DNA of 64,000 nucleotides from Flavobacteriales bacterium (GTDB lineage Bacteria > Bacteroidota > Bacteroidia > Flavobacteriales_F > PHOS-HE28), in assembly GCA_016717305.1 (NCBI GenBank), contig JADKFY010000001.1, forward strand, positions 1 through 64,000. Direction: 5' to 3'. A program made the position numbers and the translations under genes. Of this stretch, positions 1 through 7,287 are shown in pieces. Under the pieces are notes generated by a model. It was given only the letters and a program-made list of their open reading frames with translations, did no database searches and was not told the DNA's origin. Each line of letters opens with the position of its first letter. Position 1 is the stretch's first letter.

Positions 1-1055
1 TAACCGTAACCGGTGCCCAGCCACCAACACCACCATGCGCTGTACAGGAGCCACGTTAACAAGAACACCAGACCGGTCGCCCTTGCCCCAGCCGTGTTTC
101 GCCAAGCATGTTTGATCAGCACTACCAGAACGGGGATCATCAAGGGGGTGTAGATCAGCCAACCGTTGCGCACATCGAACAATACACGCCCCGGTACCAT
201 CTTGGTGAATTCGAAGTGCTCATCCTTTTTCCCGTAAGTGAACGTGAACGGATCGCCAGTGACATTGTACCAATACCAGCATTGCAGTACCCATGGTACA
301 AGTACCAGCGCACTCGTTGTGATCAAAGTGGTCCTATGGGCCATAAGCCTGCGCATGAAGCCAGAGAACCCTTCCGCTGATCTGTACACCATCAGCAACG
401 GGAAGATGAATACGATGATGTTCAACTGCCGAACGAAGACCAGCAGTGACCCACTGAGCACCAAAAGCACAACGTGGATCGATCGCACCGGGTTCTCCGG
501 ACCATCCGAGATGTGCAACGCGGAATAGCAGAAAAGACCCACCAAGAAGAACGAATAGCCGTGCGACATGGTGGGCGCATACACACTGTAGTAGAACAAA
601 TTGGTGGCCGCGAACAGGGCAACAACGGCGAGCAACGCACTTTCCTCCGTGCTGAAGCGGCGTGCGATCCGAAAGGCCAACACCACGCCAGCCCCGGTAT
701 ACAGTGCAACACCCACCATTTGTGCAACAGCGTAGGGTGGAGAGAACCCGTTGAGATCATAACCGAACGCTTCGGCACTGAGTTGGCCGATGAGGAAGAA
801 CGGCAACTGGAGCAAGGCCACACCGAAGGTGAACATGCTGATCCACTTTCCACTTTCCATCTGGTGGCACCAGTACATCTTGTCGAAGTCCTGATCCACG
901 AAAAAGGCAGGGAGCCACTGGTAGTAGCCCAATTGATCACTGCCACGTCGCAAGAACTCGTACGGATCAAAACCATTCACGGCCCAAGTACAATGCAAGC
1001 TGGCCAAGGCAACGAGCATAAATAGGCACCACTCGATCAAGTGGTTCCGGTCCAT
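1..1055 (-). CDS. GT-C-like multi-pass membrane protein (partial, 3' end outside window)
   Basis: About 351 codons are visible and the C-terminus is cut by the window edge. The minus-strand reading gives an N-terminal hydrophobic helix, a polar loop containing FDPYEF and DQLGYYQWLP (residues 30-50), and then a long series of hydrophobic segments with a SHGYSFF motif near residues 164-170. An acidic first loop followed by many membrane helices is the layout of ArnT/dolichyl-phosphate-mannose type (GT-C) glycosyltransferases, so a role in moving lipid-linked sugars at the inner membrane is plausible. No catalytic residue can be assigned. An in-frame ATG at 1076 is an alternative start; a TACCTTTC box on the minus strand at 1082-1089 fits either. 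The gene is real because the frame is open to the window edge and the residue composition is membrane-like. Confidence 0.75.
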   Translation of the reverse strand, partial: MDRNHLIEWCLFMLVALASLHCTWAVNGFDPYEFLRRGSDQLGYYQWLPAFFVDQDFDKMYWCHQMESGKWISMFTFGVALLQLPFFLIGQLSAEAFGYDLNGFSPPYAVAQMVGVALYTGAGVVLAFRIARRFSTEESALLAVVALFAATNLFYYSVYAPTMSHGYSFFLVGLFCYSALHISDGPENPVRSIHVVLLVLSGSLLVFVRQLNIIVFIFPLLMVYRSAEGFSGFMRRLMAHRTTLITTSALVLVPWVLQCWYWYNVTGDPFTFTYGKKDEHFEFTKMVPGRVLFDVRNGWLIYTPLMIPVLVVLIKHAWRNTAGARATGLVFLLTWLLYSAWWCWWLGTGYG

Positions 1056-1112
1056 GGTCAAGTCCTTGGAGTGCATCGGTCGAAAGGTAGTAGACGGCCC
1101 GAAACCCAGACC

Positions 1113-1841
1113 CTAGACCATCACCACATCCGTGTCCTTGATCGCACGCCTGCCAGTGAGCCGCATGAACACTTGGGCGGTGGCCACAACATCCTTTCTG
1201 CAGTATGCCGCAATACGTTCAAGGTCCTTCTCTACGTGATATACACGGGCCACATCGGCTCCTGTTATGTCATCCTTGGGTGTTGGGATCTCCAAAATGT
1301 GCGTGAGCAGCGCCAAGGAGGTGTATGCCTTTCGATCCCCGAAACTCCAGAGGTTCATGGTGTCCAAGTGCCCTACTTCCCACGGCTTCAGCCCCGCAAT
1401 GTCCAATAAGCGCGGGAGCTTGATCCGATTTACCACGCACCGGCGAGCGATGTAAGGGAAGTCGAATTCCTTTCCGTTATGGCCGCAAAGCCAATGATCA
1501 TCCGTGTTGAAATGGGTGTTCAGGAGTTCTACGAAACGGCGTAACAGCTCCGCTTCATCATCGCCTTGGAACGAGGTTACACGCAATGCCTCCGTTTCGC
1601 CTGACTTGTGGATGCTTCCTACACCAATACAAATGATCTTCCCGAACTCGGCAAGGATCCCGCCTTTCTCACTCCACAGTTCTTCGGCCGTCTTTTCGCT
1701 GCGCTCCTGCTCGAACCGGGTCTTCGTGCTGAACAGCTCTGCCGTGCGTTCATCGAGGTCACTCCACTTGAAATGTTGCGGCACCGTTTCAATGTCCAAG
1801 AAGAGGATCTTGCTGAGTTCTTTGGCGTTGTCGGGGCGCAT
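1113..1841 (-). CDS. PolB-related 3'-5' exonuclease
   Basis: Predicted DEDD-type 3'-5' exonuclease of the family related to the proofreading domain of DNA polymerase B, 242 aa, probably acting in DNA repair or processing with two divalent metal ions. The motifs are visible: Exo I as DIE at residues 16-18 after a short beta strand, Exo II as GHNGKEFD at 120-127, an extra acidic HLD at 158-160, and Exo III as YCRKD at 213-217. The protein is a free-standing exonuclease domain with no polymerase part, as usual in Bacteroidota. It lies on the same strand as the truncated membrane protein, with a 37-bp gap to the farthest possible start of that gene. The start at 1841 places DIE at the expected distance from the N-terminus. 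Upstream is the poly-G block, so its promoter may be lost in bad sequence. Confidence 0.88.
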   Translation of the reverse strand: MRPDNAKELSKILFLDIETVPQHFKWSDLDERTAELFSTKTRFEQERSEKTAEELWSEKGGILAEFGKIICIGVGSIHKSGETEALRVTSFQGDDEAELLRRFVELLNTHFNTDDHWLCGHNGKEFDFPYIARRCVVNRIKLPRLLDIAGLKPWEVGHLDTMNLWSFGDRKAYTSLALLTHILEIPTPKDDITGADVARVYHVEKDLERIAAYCRKDVVATAQVFMRLTGRRAIKDTDVVMV

Positions 1842-2163
1842 GGGTAGGGGGAGGTTGGTGGGTAAGAGGTATTATTTTGTCCTTAAGTGGTTAGTCGTTA
1901 GTGAAGGGGGGGGGGGGTTTGGTGGTGGGGGGGCCCTTGCCGGGTGGGGGGGGGGGGGGGGGGGGAGGGGGGGGGGGGGGGGGAGGGGGGGGGGGGGGCG
2001 GCGCCCCGCGCCCCCCGCCGGGGGCCTTCTTGGGTTTAGTTTGGGCCCCGGGGGGGGGCTTGCGGGGGGGCCGGGCGCCTTTTTGGCTTCCGCCCCCCCT
2101 GATCCTTGCTGCCTGCTCCTGCTTTTGCATTTTGCTCTTGCCCATGCTCCTGCTCTTGTCTTA
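1842..2163. repeat. Poly-G/C low-complexity block with GCAGGAGCAAGAGC-like repeats
   Basis: This stretch holds no credible gene. From about 1906 to 2100 the plus strand is almost only G and C, with G runs broken by single other bases, unlike anything else in the window. On the right (2101-2160) it passes into short repeats; read on the minus strand they are AAGAGC and AGGAGC hexamers. On the left is a TTAGTCGTTAGT direct repeat (about 1891-1900). Glycine-, proline- or arginine-only reading frames across it are artefacts of composition. The most likely explanation is a real hexamer array where base calling or consensus failed, leaving poly-G. A genuine G tract is possible but less likely. Confidence 0.75.
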
Positions 2164-2568
2164 TCACTCGATCATCACACCTCGTTTTTCCATCAACGGG
2201 ATCGTCGTGAAATTGCTCTCTTCAATGCTTCCGGCCAGAAAGATGTACTTCTTGTCGAACAACTTCGGTCCCAAATAATAGCTCAGCCAATACTGGTTGC
2301 TCAGGGCGAAGACGTCCTCCACGATCATTTCTACTCGCGCCCAACTTTTCGGAGCAAGGCTATTCAGGAAGTGCCGCATCTCACTCGTCTTGCGCGGTTC
2401 GCCGTCCAGCTCGCCATATCCGCGCGAACTGATCAGGACGTTCTCGATGGTCTGGTCTGTTCGGTTGATCAGGTATACGTGCCAACCTTCTTCACCATCC
2501 TCATCCGGCTCGCGCACCACGGCCATTGCGATGCCTTCAACTTTCGGTGGGTGTATGTCCTTTCGCAT
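2164..2568 (-). CDS. Conserved hypothetical protein
   Basis: A 134-residue soluble protein beginning MRKDIHPPKVEG. I recognise it only as a type common in Bacteroidota and know no function. It has no signal peptide or membrane segment. The centre (WHVYLINRTDQ, then NVLISSRGYGE) suggests a small beta-rich fold, followed by a second half with SLAPKSWARVEMI and QYWLSYYLGPKLFDKKYIF. The ATG at 2568 is preferred over one ten codons upstream because the extra residues look like untranslated leader. It lies 47 bp downstream of the serine hydrolase gene on the same strand, so the two may be co-transcribed. Its last codons run into the edge of the low-complexity block but the frame itself is ordinary sequence. 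Confidence 0.7.
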   Translation of the reverse strand: MRKDIHPPKVEGIAMAVVREPDEDGEEGWHVYLINRTDQTIENVLISSRGYGELDGEPRKTSEMRHFLNSLAPKSWARVEMIVEDVFALSNQYWLSYYLGPKLFDKKYIFLAGSIEESNFTTIPLMEKRGVMIE

Positions 2569-2615
2569 ATTGTTTTGTGATCGGTCGTGTCGATGCATGC
2601 ATCGACTTTACCCGA

Positions 2616-3776
2616 TCACCTTGATGCCATTTCGCGCGCGATCTTGATCCACTCGAACACATCCGTCGGGTGACCTTCGGTGTTCACTTCTTCCCGCTTC
2701 ATTCCGGTGCGTACCAACACCAAGTCCTCGTGCGGTATCACCACCACATATTCACCATGGAATCCGCGACAGTAATGGATCGGATGTCCGTCCACTTCAG
2801 CCAACCACCAGAAATAACCGTAGCGCTGGTTCGGCTTGCCTTTATCATCCAGGGGCGCCGGGGTGATCGAAGCGTTCCAGTATTCGCGAGGTACGATCTG
2901 CTTGCCTTTCCACATGCCACTATCCAAGTACAACTGCCCGATCCGGCCGAAATCGCGGGCCGTGGCGTACAAGCAACAGAACGCCTTGAAGTCGCCATCT
3001 TCCCGATCCTTGCCCCAGTAGGCATCGTGTTCGCAACCGAGCGGCCCCCAGATCTTTTCACGTACCAGCACGTCCAAAGGCTTGCCATAAGCGGCTTCCA
3101 ACACTTCAGCCATGATCTGTGTACTGCCACTGATGTAGTCGAACTCCTTACCCGGCTCATCTCTGCAGGGTTGGTCCAGGCTCACTTTGCGCACATCGCT
3201 TCCGTAGTACCCCTTGGCATTGTCGCTGAAGGGGTTTGCGCCACTTTCGCTCCAGTCCAATCCGGTGCTCATGGTGAGCAGGTTGTAGAGTGTGATCTTC
3301 GCATGGCAGCCTTCTTTGTACTCCGGAAGAAAATCGCCGACGGGTTGGAACACGTTGCTGATCTTCCCTTCGCCCATGGCGATGCCGGTGAGCACGCTGA
3401 TGTAGCTCTTGGCCACGCTGAAACTGTTGCTCACACTGTCCGCATCCCAACCGTTCCAGTATTGTTCGAAGATCATGCTATCGTGTTGGAACACGGCAAA
3501 CCCGACGGAATAGAGGTCATTAAGTGTCTTTTCCTGTTCGGGAAGCAAGGCTAACTTGCCGTAGCGTTCGCTGGTAGGCCAAGGCTGTGGCTGATCTGCT
3601 GGAATGGTCGCGTACGGGAAGAAGTGCATGTCGTCGATCTCCGGAGAACTGCGACCGATCAAGTAAGTGTATCGCACGCCCTTTACCAAGTGACCGTTGC
3701 CCGTGAGGTAGGCCAAGGCGATCAGGAGCGCGATGATCCCGATGGTCCATTGAAGTATTTTCCGGAGGATACGCAT
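2616..3776 (-). CDS. Membrane-anchored serine hydrolase (class C beta-lactamase/6-aminohexanoate-dimer hydrolase type)
   Basis: Serine hydrolase of the beta-lactamase-related penicillin-binding superfamily, 386 aa. An N-terminal hydrophobic anchor (residues 8-25) tethers it to the inner membrane, with the catalytic domain outside. The SxxK nucleophile motif is SVAK at 120-123 and the second motif is YIS at 214-216. The following HYCRGFHGEYVVVIPHEDL region fits the C-terminal third of this fold. Substrate is unknown: family members cleave amides, esters or peptides, and true beta-lactamase activity cannot be inferred. A TACCTTCG box on the minus strand at 3782-3789 lies 5 bp before the start, and a perfect 18-bp palindrome lies at 3804-3821. 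Confidence 0.88.
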   Translation of the reverse strand: MRILRKILQWTIGIIALLIALAYLTGNGHLVKGVRYTYLIGRSSPEIDDMHFFPYATIPADQPQPWPTSERYGKLALLPEQEKTLNDLYSVGFAVFQHDSMIFEQYWNGWDADSVSNSFSVAKSYISVLTGIAMGEGKISNVFQPVGDFLPEYKEGCHAKITLYNLLTMSTGLDWSESGANPFSDNAKGYYGSDVRKVSLDQPCRDEPGKEFDYISGSTQIMAEVLEAAYGKPLDVLVREKIWGPLGCEHDAYWGKDREDGDFKAFCCLYATARDFGRIGQLYLDSGMWKGKQIVPREYWNASITPAPLDDKGKPNQRYGYFWWLAEVDGHPIHYCRGFHGEYVVVIPHEDLVLVRTGMKREEVNTEGHPTDVFEWIKIAREMASR

Positions 3777-3781
3777 GGCAG

Positions 3782-3789
3782 CGAAGGTA
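3782..3789 (-). promoter_or_regulatory. Putative -7 element for the serine hydrolase gene
   Basis: TACCTTCG on the minus strand matches the Bacteroidota TANNTTTG -7 element with one mismatch and lies 5 bp upstream of the ATG at 3776, implying an almost leaderless transcript. No clear -33 TTG was found. Confidence 0.4.
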
Positions 3790-3803
3790 TTTGAGGAATG
3801 TGG

Positions 3804-3821
3804 TTCCGCAGTACTGCGGAA
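3804..3821. repeat. Perfect 18-bp palindrome
   Basis: TTCCGCAG followed by TACTGCGGAA reads identically on both strands. It lies 27 bp upstream of the serine hydrolase start, just beyond its -7 box, so it could be a repressor operator. It could also be a dispersed palindromic repeat of the genome; one window cannot tell. Confidence 0.5.
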
Positions 3822-4008
3822 TGAGAAGAATTATACGAATGTGAAGAATGGGAAAGAAATCTTGGGACCATGTGAACCGTAGGGGCGGAAGATCTTCTAC
3901 CCGAAGTTGAAGTAGAACCATTGGGAACATGTTGCTCTTCGATGAAAAGACCTTCGGCCCAAAGGCGTTAACCCACGTGATTGAACGATCCGGGTTTCCT
4001 TTGCACCG

Positions 4009-5055
4009 ATGCCCGAGATCCTCGTCGATATCCTCAAGGTGAAGGACCTATACTCCGGACTGGGACAGTTCTCCGCCAATTTCGCACAAGCATTGATCGC
4101 GGCCAGGCGAACAGCGAACAAGGTGAAATTTCTTGCGCCTCCAGGCCACGCGGAGCTAATTTCTGAAGGGACCGGCGTCGTTCATCCGAGTTTGCTGCGG
4201 CGTTATTTCCCTGCATTGAACAAACCCTATGATCTGTGGCATAGCCTTCACCAATTCCCATCCTTTCATCCGCATCCACGATCCAAATGGATCCTCACAG
4301 TACACGACCTCAATTTTCTGGTTGAGAAAGACCGATCAAAGGCCCAACGCTATTTGCAACGCCTGCAGCGGAACGTGGACAAATCGCATGCGGTAACGGC
4401 CATTTCCGCCTTCACCAAAAGCGAACTGGAAAAACATGTTGATCTGCGCGGAAAGCCGGTACATGTGATCCACAATGGCGTGGTCATGCCCAGTGGCAAC
4501 CCAGCGCCGAAGCCTCAACGACCCTACTTTCTTTCACTTGGCGTTTTCAAGGAGAAGAAGAATTTCCACGTCCTGTTACCGATACTGAAGGACTTTCCCG
4601 ATCATGATCTTGTACTGGCCGGGAACAATGCAACCCCATACGGCACATCGATCAAAGAGCGAATTCGTGTTCTTGGTCTGGAAGATCGTGTTCAAATGCC
4701 CGGTGCGGTGGAAGATCAGGAAAAGTTCAGGCTCTTCAGCAATTGCGATGCATTGCTATTCCCTTCGCTTGCTGAGGGTTTCGGTCTACCAGTGATCGAG
4801 GCCATGTTGCTTGGGAAGCCGGTGTTCCTAAGTCGCGCCACCAGTTTGCCCGAGATCGGAGGTGATGCTGCTTTCTATTTCGACAGTGAGCAACCAGCAA
4901 CGATCACACATTCAATTCGCTCCGGCTTGTCCGCGTTCGTTGCGGATCCCCACAAGGTTGAACAGCGAATGAAAACGCATGCCGCGAAGTTCACTTGGGC
5001 AGCATGCATCTTGAAGTACATAGAGTTGTATGCGGAAGTCTTGGAGCAAGTGTGA
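4009..5055 (+). CDS. Glycosyltransferase family 4 (GT-B fold)
   Basis: A 348-residue GT-B glycosyltransferase of the GT4/group 1 type, likely transferring a sugar from a nucleotide-activated donor during surface polysaccharide or glycolipid synthesis in the cytoplasm. The donor-site EX7E motif is in AEGFGLPVIEAM, with Glu at about 256 and 264. The acceptor-side glycine loop is YSGLGQF (15-21), and the family hallmark FPSLAEGFGLP and later SLPEIGGDAAFYF are clear. The ATG at 4009 starts the first Rossmann strand. It stands alone, with a 232-bp upstream gap and a strong terminator hairpin 18 bp after its stop. Confidence 0.9.
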   Translation: MPEILVDILKVKDLYSGLGQFSANFAQALIAARRTANKVKFLAPPGHAELISEGTGVVHPSLLRRYFPALNKPYDLWHSLHQFPSFHPHPRSKWILTVHDLNFLVEKDRSKAQRYLQRLQRNVDKSHAVTAISAFTKSELEKHVDLRGKPVHVIHNGVVMPSGNPAPKPQRPYFLSLGVFKEKKNFHVLLPILKDFPDHDLVLAGNNATPYGTSIKERIRVLGLEDRVQMPGAVEDQEKFRLFSNCDALLFPSLAEGFGLPVIEAMLLGKPVFLSRATSLPEIGGDAAFYFDSEQPATITHSIRSGLSAFVADPHKVEQRMKTHAAKFTWAACILKYIELYAEVLEQV

Positions 5056-5073
5056 CCGAAAACCCTGAACGAA

Positions 5074-5100
5074 AGAACGCCCGGTTATGCCGGGCGTTCT
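5074..5100. terminator. Bidirectional hairpin terminator
   Basis: An 11-bp perfect stem, AGAACGCCCGG (5074-5084) pairing with CCGGGCGTTCT (5090-5100) around a TTATG loop, sits between two convergent genes: the GT4 gene ending at 5055 and the secreted protein gene ending at 5121. There is no long T run on either side, as often in Bacteroidota. Confidence 0.75.
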
Positions 5101-5120
5101 TCAAAAGTGTTCGGAACAGA

Positions 5121-5750
5121 TCACTTCCACTGCTTCTTCATTAGGTAGGTGGCCACTTCTTTACCAAGTTTGGCATAAGCTTCGGCGATACGCCCACCGG
5201 TGTCGTAGTCAAAGCCCATTGCATTGGCGCCAGGACAGTTCGAGACGATCATTTCGCCAAGTACTTCTGTTGGTGCAGCGATCGCTACGAGTTGGATCGA
5301 AGCCCCAACGCTGGAAGGCCTCTTCGAAATACCAATGTTGTACCCTGGCTCCGTAGCCACGGTTTTCACGATCAATCGGTACTTCGCGTCGTTGTTTTCC
5401 TTGTCCGCCTTTTGCGCACCATCCATGCGGCTGTTGTAAAGTTCCAAGAATTTTGGCTCATACAAACGCTCACGGTCGTTGATCCACGCAATTGCCCAAG
5501 TATCGCCTTTGCCCTTCTCCTTGTCGTTGTATTCTTTGGTTTTCTTCGTGAGGTACTGGTCGTTCGTCATGCCATTTCCGACGAGCATGCCATCGTAAAC
5601 AAAATCAATGTCCACGGTCTTCTCGCCTTTCAGCGCCTTGAAGTCGCCACTGATCATTGAGGTGCTCACGCCTGAACCGTACATCTGGGCCATGGCCCCG
5701 GTCCCGAGCAGAAGCAACGGCAATGCCGCAATAGTTCTGTTCAATTTCAT
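5121..5750 (-). CDS. Secreted hypothetical protein
   Basis: A 209-residue protein with a clear Sec signal peptide: MKLNR, a hydrophobic core ALPLLLLGTG, and a cleavage site after AMA (about residue 21). I do not recognise the mature part. It has a lysine-rich middle (TKKTKEYNDKEKGKGD), suggesting an exposed helix, and a later KRPSSVGASIQLVAIAAPTE section resembling a small alpha/beta domain. The ATG at 5750 is chosen over one 12 codons upstream because it begins the signal peptide. A TATCTTTC box lies just upstream on the minus strand. Likely periplasmic or secreted; function unknown. Confidence 0.7.
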   Translation of the reverse strand: MKLNRTIAALPLLLLGTGAMAQMYGSGVSTSMISGDFKALKGEKTVDIDFVYDGMLVGNGMTNDQYLTKKTKEYNDKEKGKGDTWAIAWINDRERLYEPKFLELYNSRMDGAQKADKENNDAKYRLIVKTVATEPGYNIGISKRPSSVGASIQLVAIAAPTEVLGEMIVSNCPGANAMGFDYDTGGRIAEAYAKLGKEVATYLMKKQWK

Positions 5751-5891
5751 TTTCTGGTGATGGTTTAGGTCGGAAAGATAGCGCAAGGTTTATTATTGCG
5801 CGATGCGGATCGGCAAACGACGTGCCGGTCGAACAAGTGTGGCATGAGGGTTATGAGCTGAATGCTTTTCACTAGGCCCAATAAGGCCCGG

Positions 5892-6536
5892 TCACACCAC
5901 CTCAACATCAAAAAGATCCGCCAACTCCAACTTCAATCGCTCTTTCACGGTTTCCATATCCAGCAACCCGCCTAGTTCCTTCGCCATGCACGTCACCCCC
6001 TTATCCGCGATCCCGCAAGGCACGATATTTTCGAAGTAGCTCAAGTCCGTGTTCACGTTGAAGGCAAAGCCGTGCATGGTCACCCACCGGCTGGCGCGAA
6101 TGCCTAAGGCGCAGATCTTGCGAGCTTTCAACGGCTCTTCCCAGTCCAGCCAAACACCCGTCAATCCGTCGATCCGCCCAGCCTTGATGGAGTATGCTTC
6201 CAGGGTTCCGATCACCGCCTCTTCCAGTGTGCGCAAGAAGCGATGGATGTCCGTGAAATGGTGGTCCATGTCGAAGATCGGATAGCCCACGATCTGTCCC
6301 GGTCCATGGTAGGTGATGTCGCCGCCGCGATCGATCGGGAAGAACTCCACGCCGTTCTCGCGTAAGCCTTCTTCATTCAACAACAGATGACTTTGCTTGC
6401 CGCTTTTGCCCAAGGTGTACACGTGGGGGTGCTCACAGAACAGCAAGTGGTCTTCTGTTGGGACCTGCTCGCTTTCCGGCAGCTTCCGGTTGTCGATCTT
6501 CCTGTCGATGGTCGCTTGGAAGAGCCGCGTTTGCAA
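5892..6536 (-). CDS. lipB: Octanoyl-[acyl-carrier-protein]:protein N-octanoyltransferase LipB
   Basis: LipB moves octanoate from acyl carrier protein to lipoyl domains of 2-oxoacid dehydrogenases, the first step of endogenous lipoate synthesis. The family signature RGGDITYHGPG is at residues 70-80, the catalytic lysine in KICALGIR at 140, and the catalytic cysteine in VPCGIADKG at 174. The 5' end is abnormal: the TTG at 6536 is the only usual start codon in the frame before a stop near 6698, yet about 20 conserved codons upstream of it still encode the family N-terminus (KVHFQDLGLIPYSEAW). The true start is therefore missing, altered or shifted by a homopolymer error in the AAAA run near 6588. 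TCTGCG-rich repeats begin just upstream. Confidence 0.88.
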   Translation of the reverse strand: MQTRLFQATIDRKIDNRKLPESEQVPTEDHLLFCEHPHVYTLGKSGKQSHLLLNEEGLRENGVEFFPIDRGGDITYHGPGQIVGYPIFDMDHHFTDIHRFLRTLEEAVIGTLEAYSIKAGRIDGLTGVWLDWEEPLKARKICALGIRASRWVTMHGFAFNVNTDLSYFENIVPCGIADKGVTCMAKELGGLLDMETVKERLKLELADLFDVEVV

Positions 6537-6619
6537 AGCCCAAGCTTCGGAGTAGGGGATCAGGCCGAGGTCTTGGAAGTGGACTTTTCTCCCAGGGGCA
6601 GAGATCGGGGATGAGATCC

Positions 6620-6785
6620 ACCGCAGAGTGGAGAGGCGCAGGGGGCGCAGAGAAGAGTAAGAGAGGCGCGAGCGCCGGAGGTTGTGTGGTTGTCTTCACT
6701 GCAGAGGGCGAGAATGCGGTGGGGTTTTGAGAAAGCGTTTTGGTGGAAAGTGGTGCGTCCTCTGCGCCTCTCCCTCTGCGGTGCC
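6620..6785. repeat. Inverted pair of TCTGCG-rich repeats between lipB and the GxxExxY gene
   Basis: On the minus strand at 6620-6645 and on the plus strand at 6761-6783 the same 21-nt unit occurs, CTGCGCCTCTCC then CTCTGCGGT, with a single extra A in the first copy. The 260-bp gap between lipB and the GxxExxY gene is composed largely of such CTCTGCG-type words. A third, direct copy follows the GxxExxY start (7205-7276). Confidence 0.7.
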
Positions 6786-6796
6786 CTTGGACTTCC

Positions 6797-7183
6797 TCAC
6801 TCCTCATCCAACCCGTTCACAACACGCTCGATCCCGTGCTTCAGTAGTCGTTGACCGAAGTTCATGACCAGTCCAAGCTTGCAGCCGGTGAGCTTCAAAT
6901 AGGTCAATGTTTGGGCAAGATGGCTGTCATGGATAGCTTCTACTGCTTTCACCTCTACGATGATGCGCCCTTCAACAATAAGGTCCAACCGAAGGTTCGC
7001 GCCAAGGTCTTGACCACGAAATTTGACCGGAACGACAACCTGTTGTTCAACATGAAGGCCCTTCTCGCGAAGGACTAGCACCAGACATTTTTCGAAAACC
7101 CCTTCCAGAAGCCCAGATCCAAGCTCCCGATGGACTTCAATGGCAGCACCAATGACCTTGGAGCTGAGTTCCTTGTAGGTCAT
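6797..7183 (-). CDS. GxxExxY-family protein
   Basis: A 128-residue protein of the GxxExxY family, named for a motif seen here as GSGLLEGVF near residues 22-30 (Phe in place of the usual Tyr). The second half, DLIVEGRIIVEVKAVEAI then QTLTYLKLTGCKLGLVMNFG, is the typical conserved core, which resembles PD-(D/E)XK nuclease folds: an acidic residue followed by EVK. Biochemical function is not established. The gene starts MTYKELSSKVIGAAIEVHRELG, the usual family N-terminus. It is flanked on both sides by TCTGCG-rich repeats, and the neighbouring genes lipB and pgi/pmi have no evident link, so it looks like an inserted unit. Confidence 0.9.
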   Translation of the reverse strand: MTYKELSSKVIGAAIEVHRELGSGLLEGVFEKCLVLVLREKGLHVEQQVVVPVKFRGQDLGANLRLDLIVEGRIIVEVKAVEAIHDSHLAQTLTYLKLTGCKLGLVMNFGQRLLKHGIERVVNGLDEE

Positions 7184-7204
7184 TATGGGTCACTTCAGAC
7201 TAGG

Positions 7205-7276
7205 CCTCTTTGCGCCTCCAAGGCCTAAGGCCGCTAGCTTTCTCTGCGTCCTATGCGTCTCTCCCCTCTGCGTTGA
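7205..7276. repeat. TCTGCG-rich repeat upstream of the GxxExxY gene
   Basis: Degenerate copies of CTCTTTGCGCCTCC, CTCTGCGTCCTATGCGTCTCTCC and CTCTGCGTTGAG lie in the same orientation as the copy at 6761-6783 beyond the other end of the GxxExxY gene, so the gene sits between direct copies. The central part, AAGGCCTAAGGCCG, is itself repetitive. Confidence 0.65.
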
Positions 7277-7287
7277 GACCTTCTCCT

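Noticed and set aside
1901..2278. Glycine- and proline-rich reading frames across the poly-G block, on both strands
   Set aside because: They consist of homopolymer-encoded residues and follow composition, not a coding pattern.
2670..3554. Long plus-strand frame opposite the serine hydrolase gene
   Set aside because: The minus-strand gene has the SVAK and YIS motifs and a membrane anchor; the plus frame has no recognisable features and is a shadow.
6620..7276. The TCTGCG repeats as a CRISPR array
   Set aside because: There is no regular spacing with unique spacers and no cas genes nearby.
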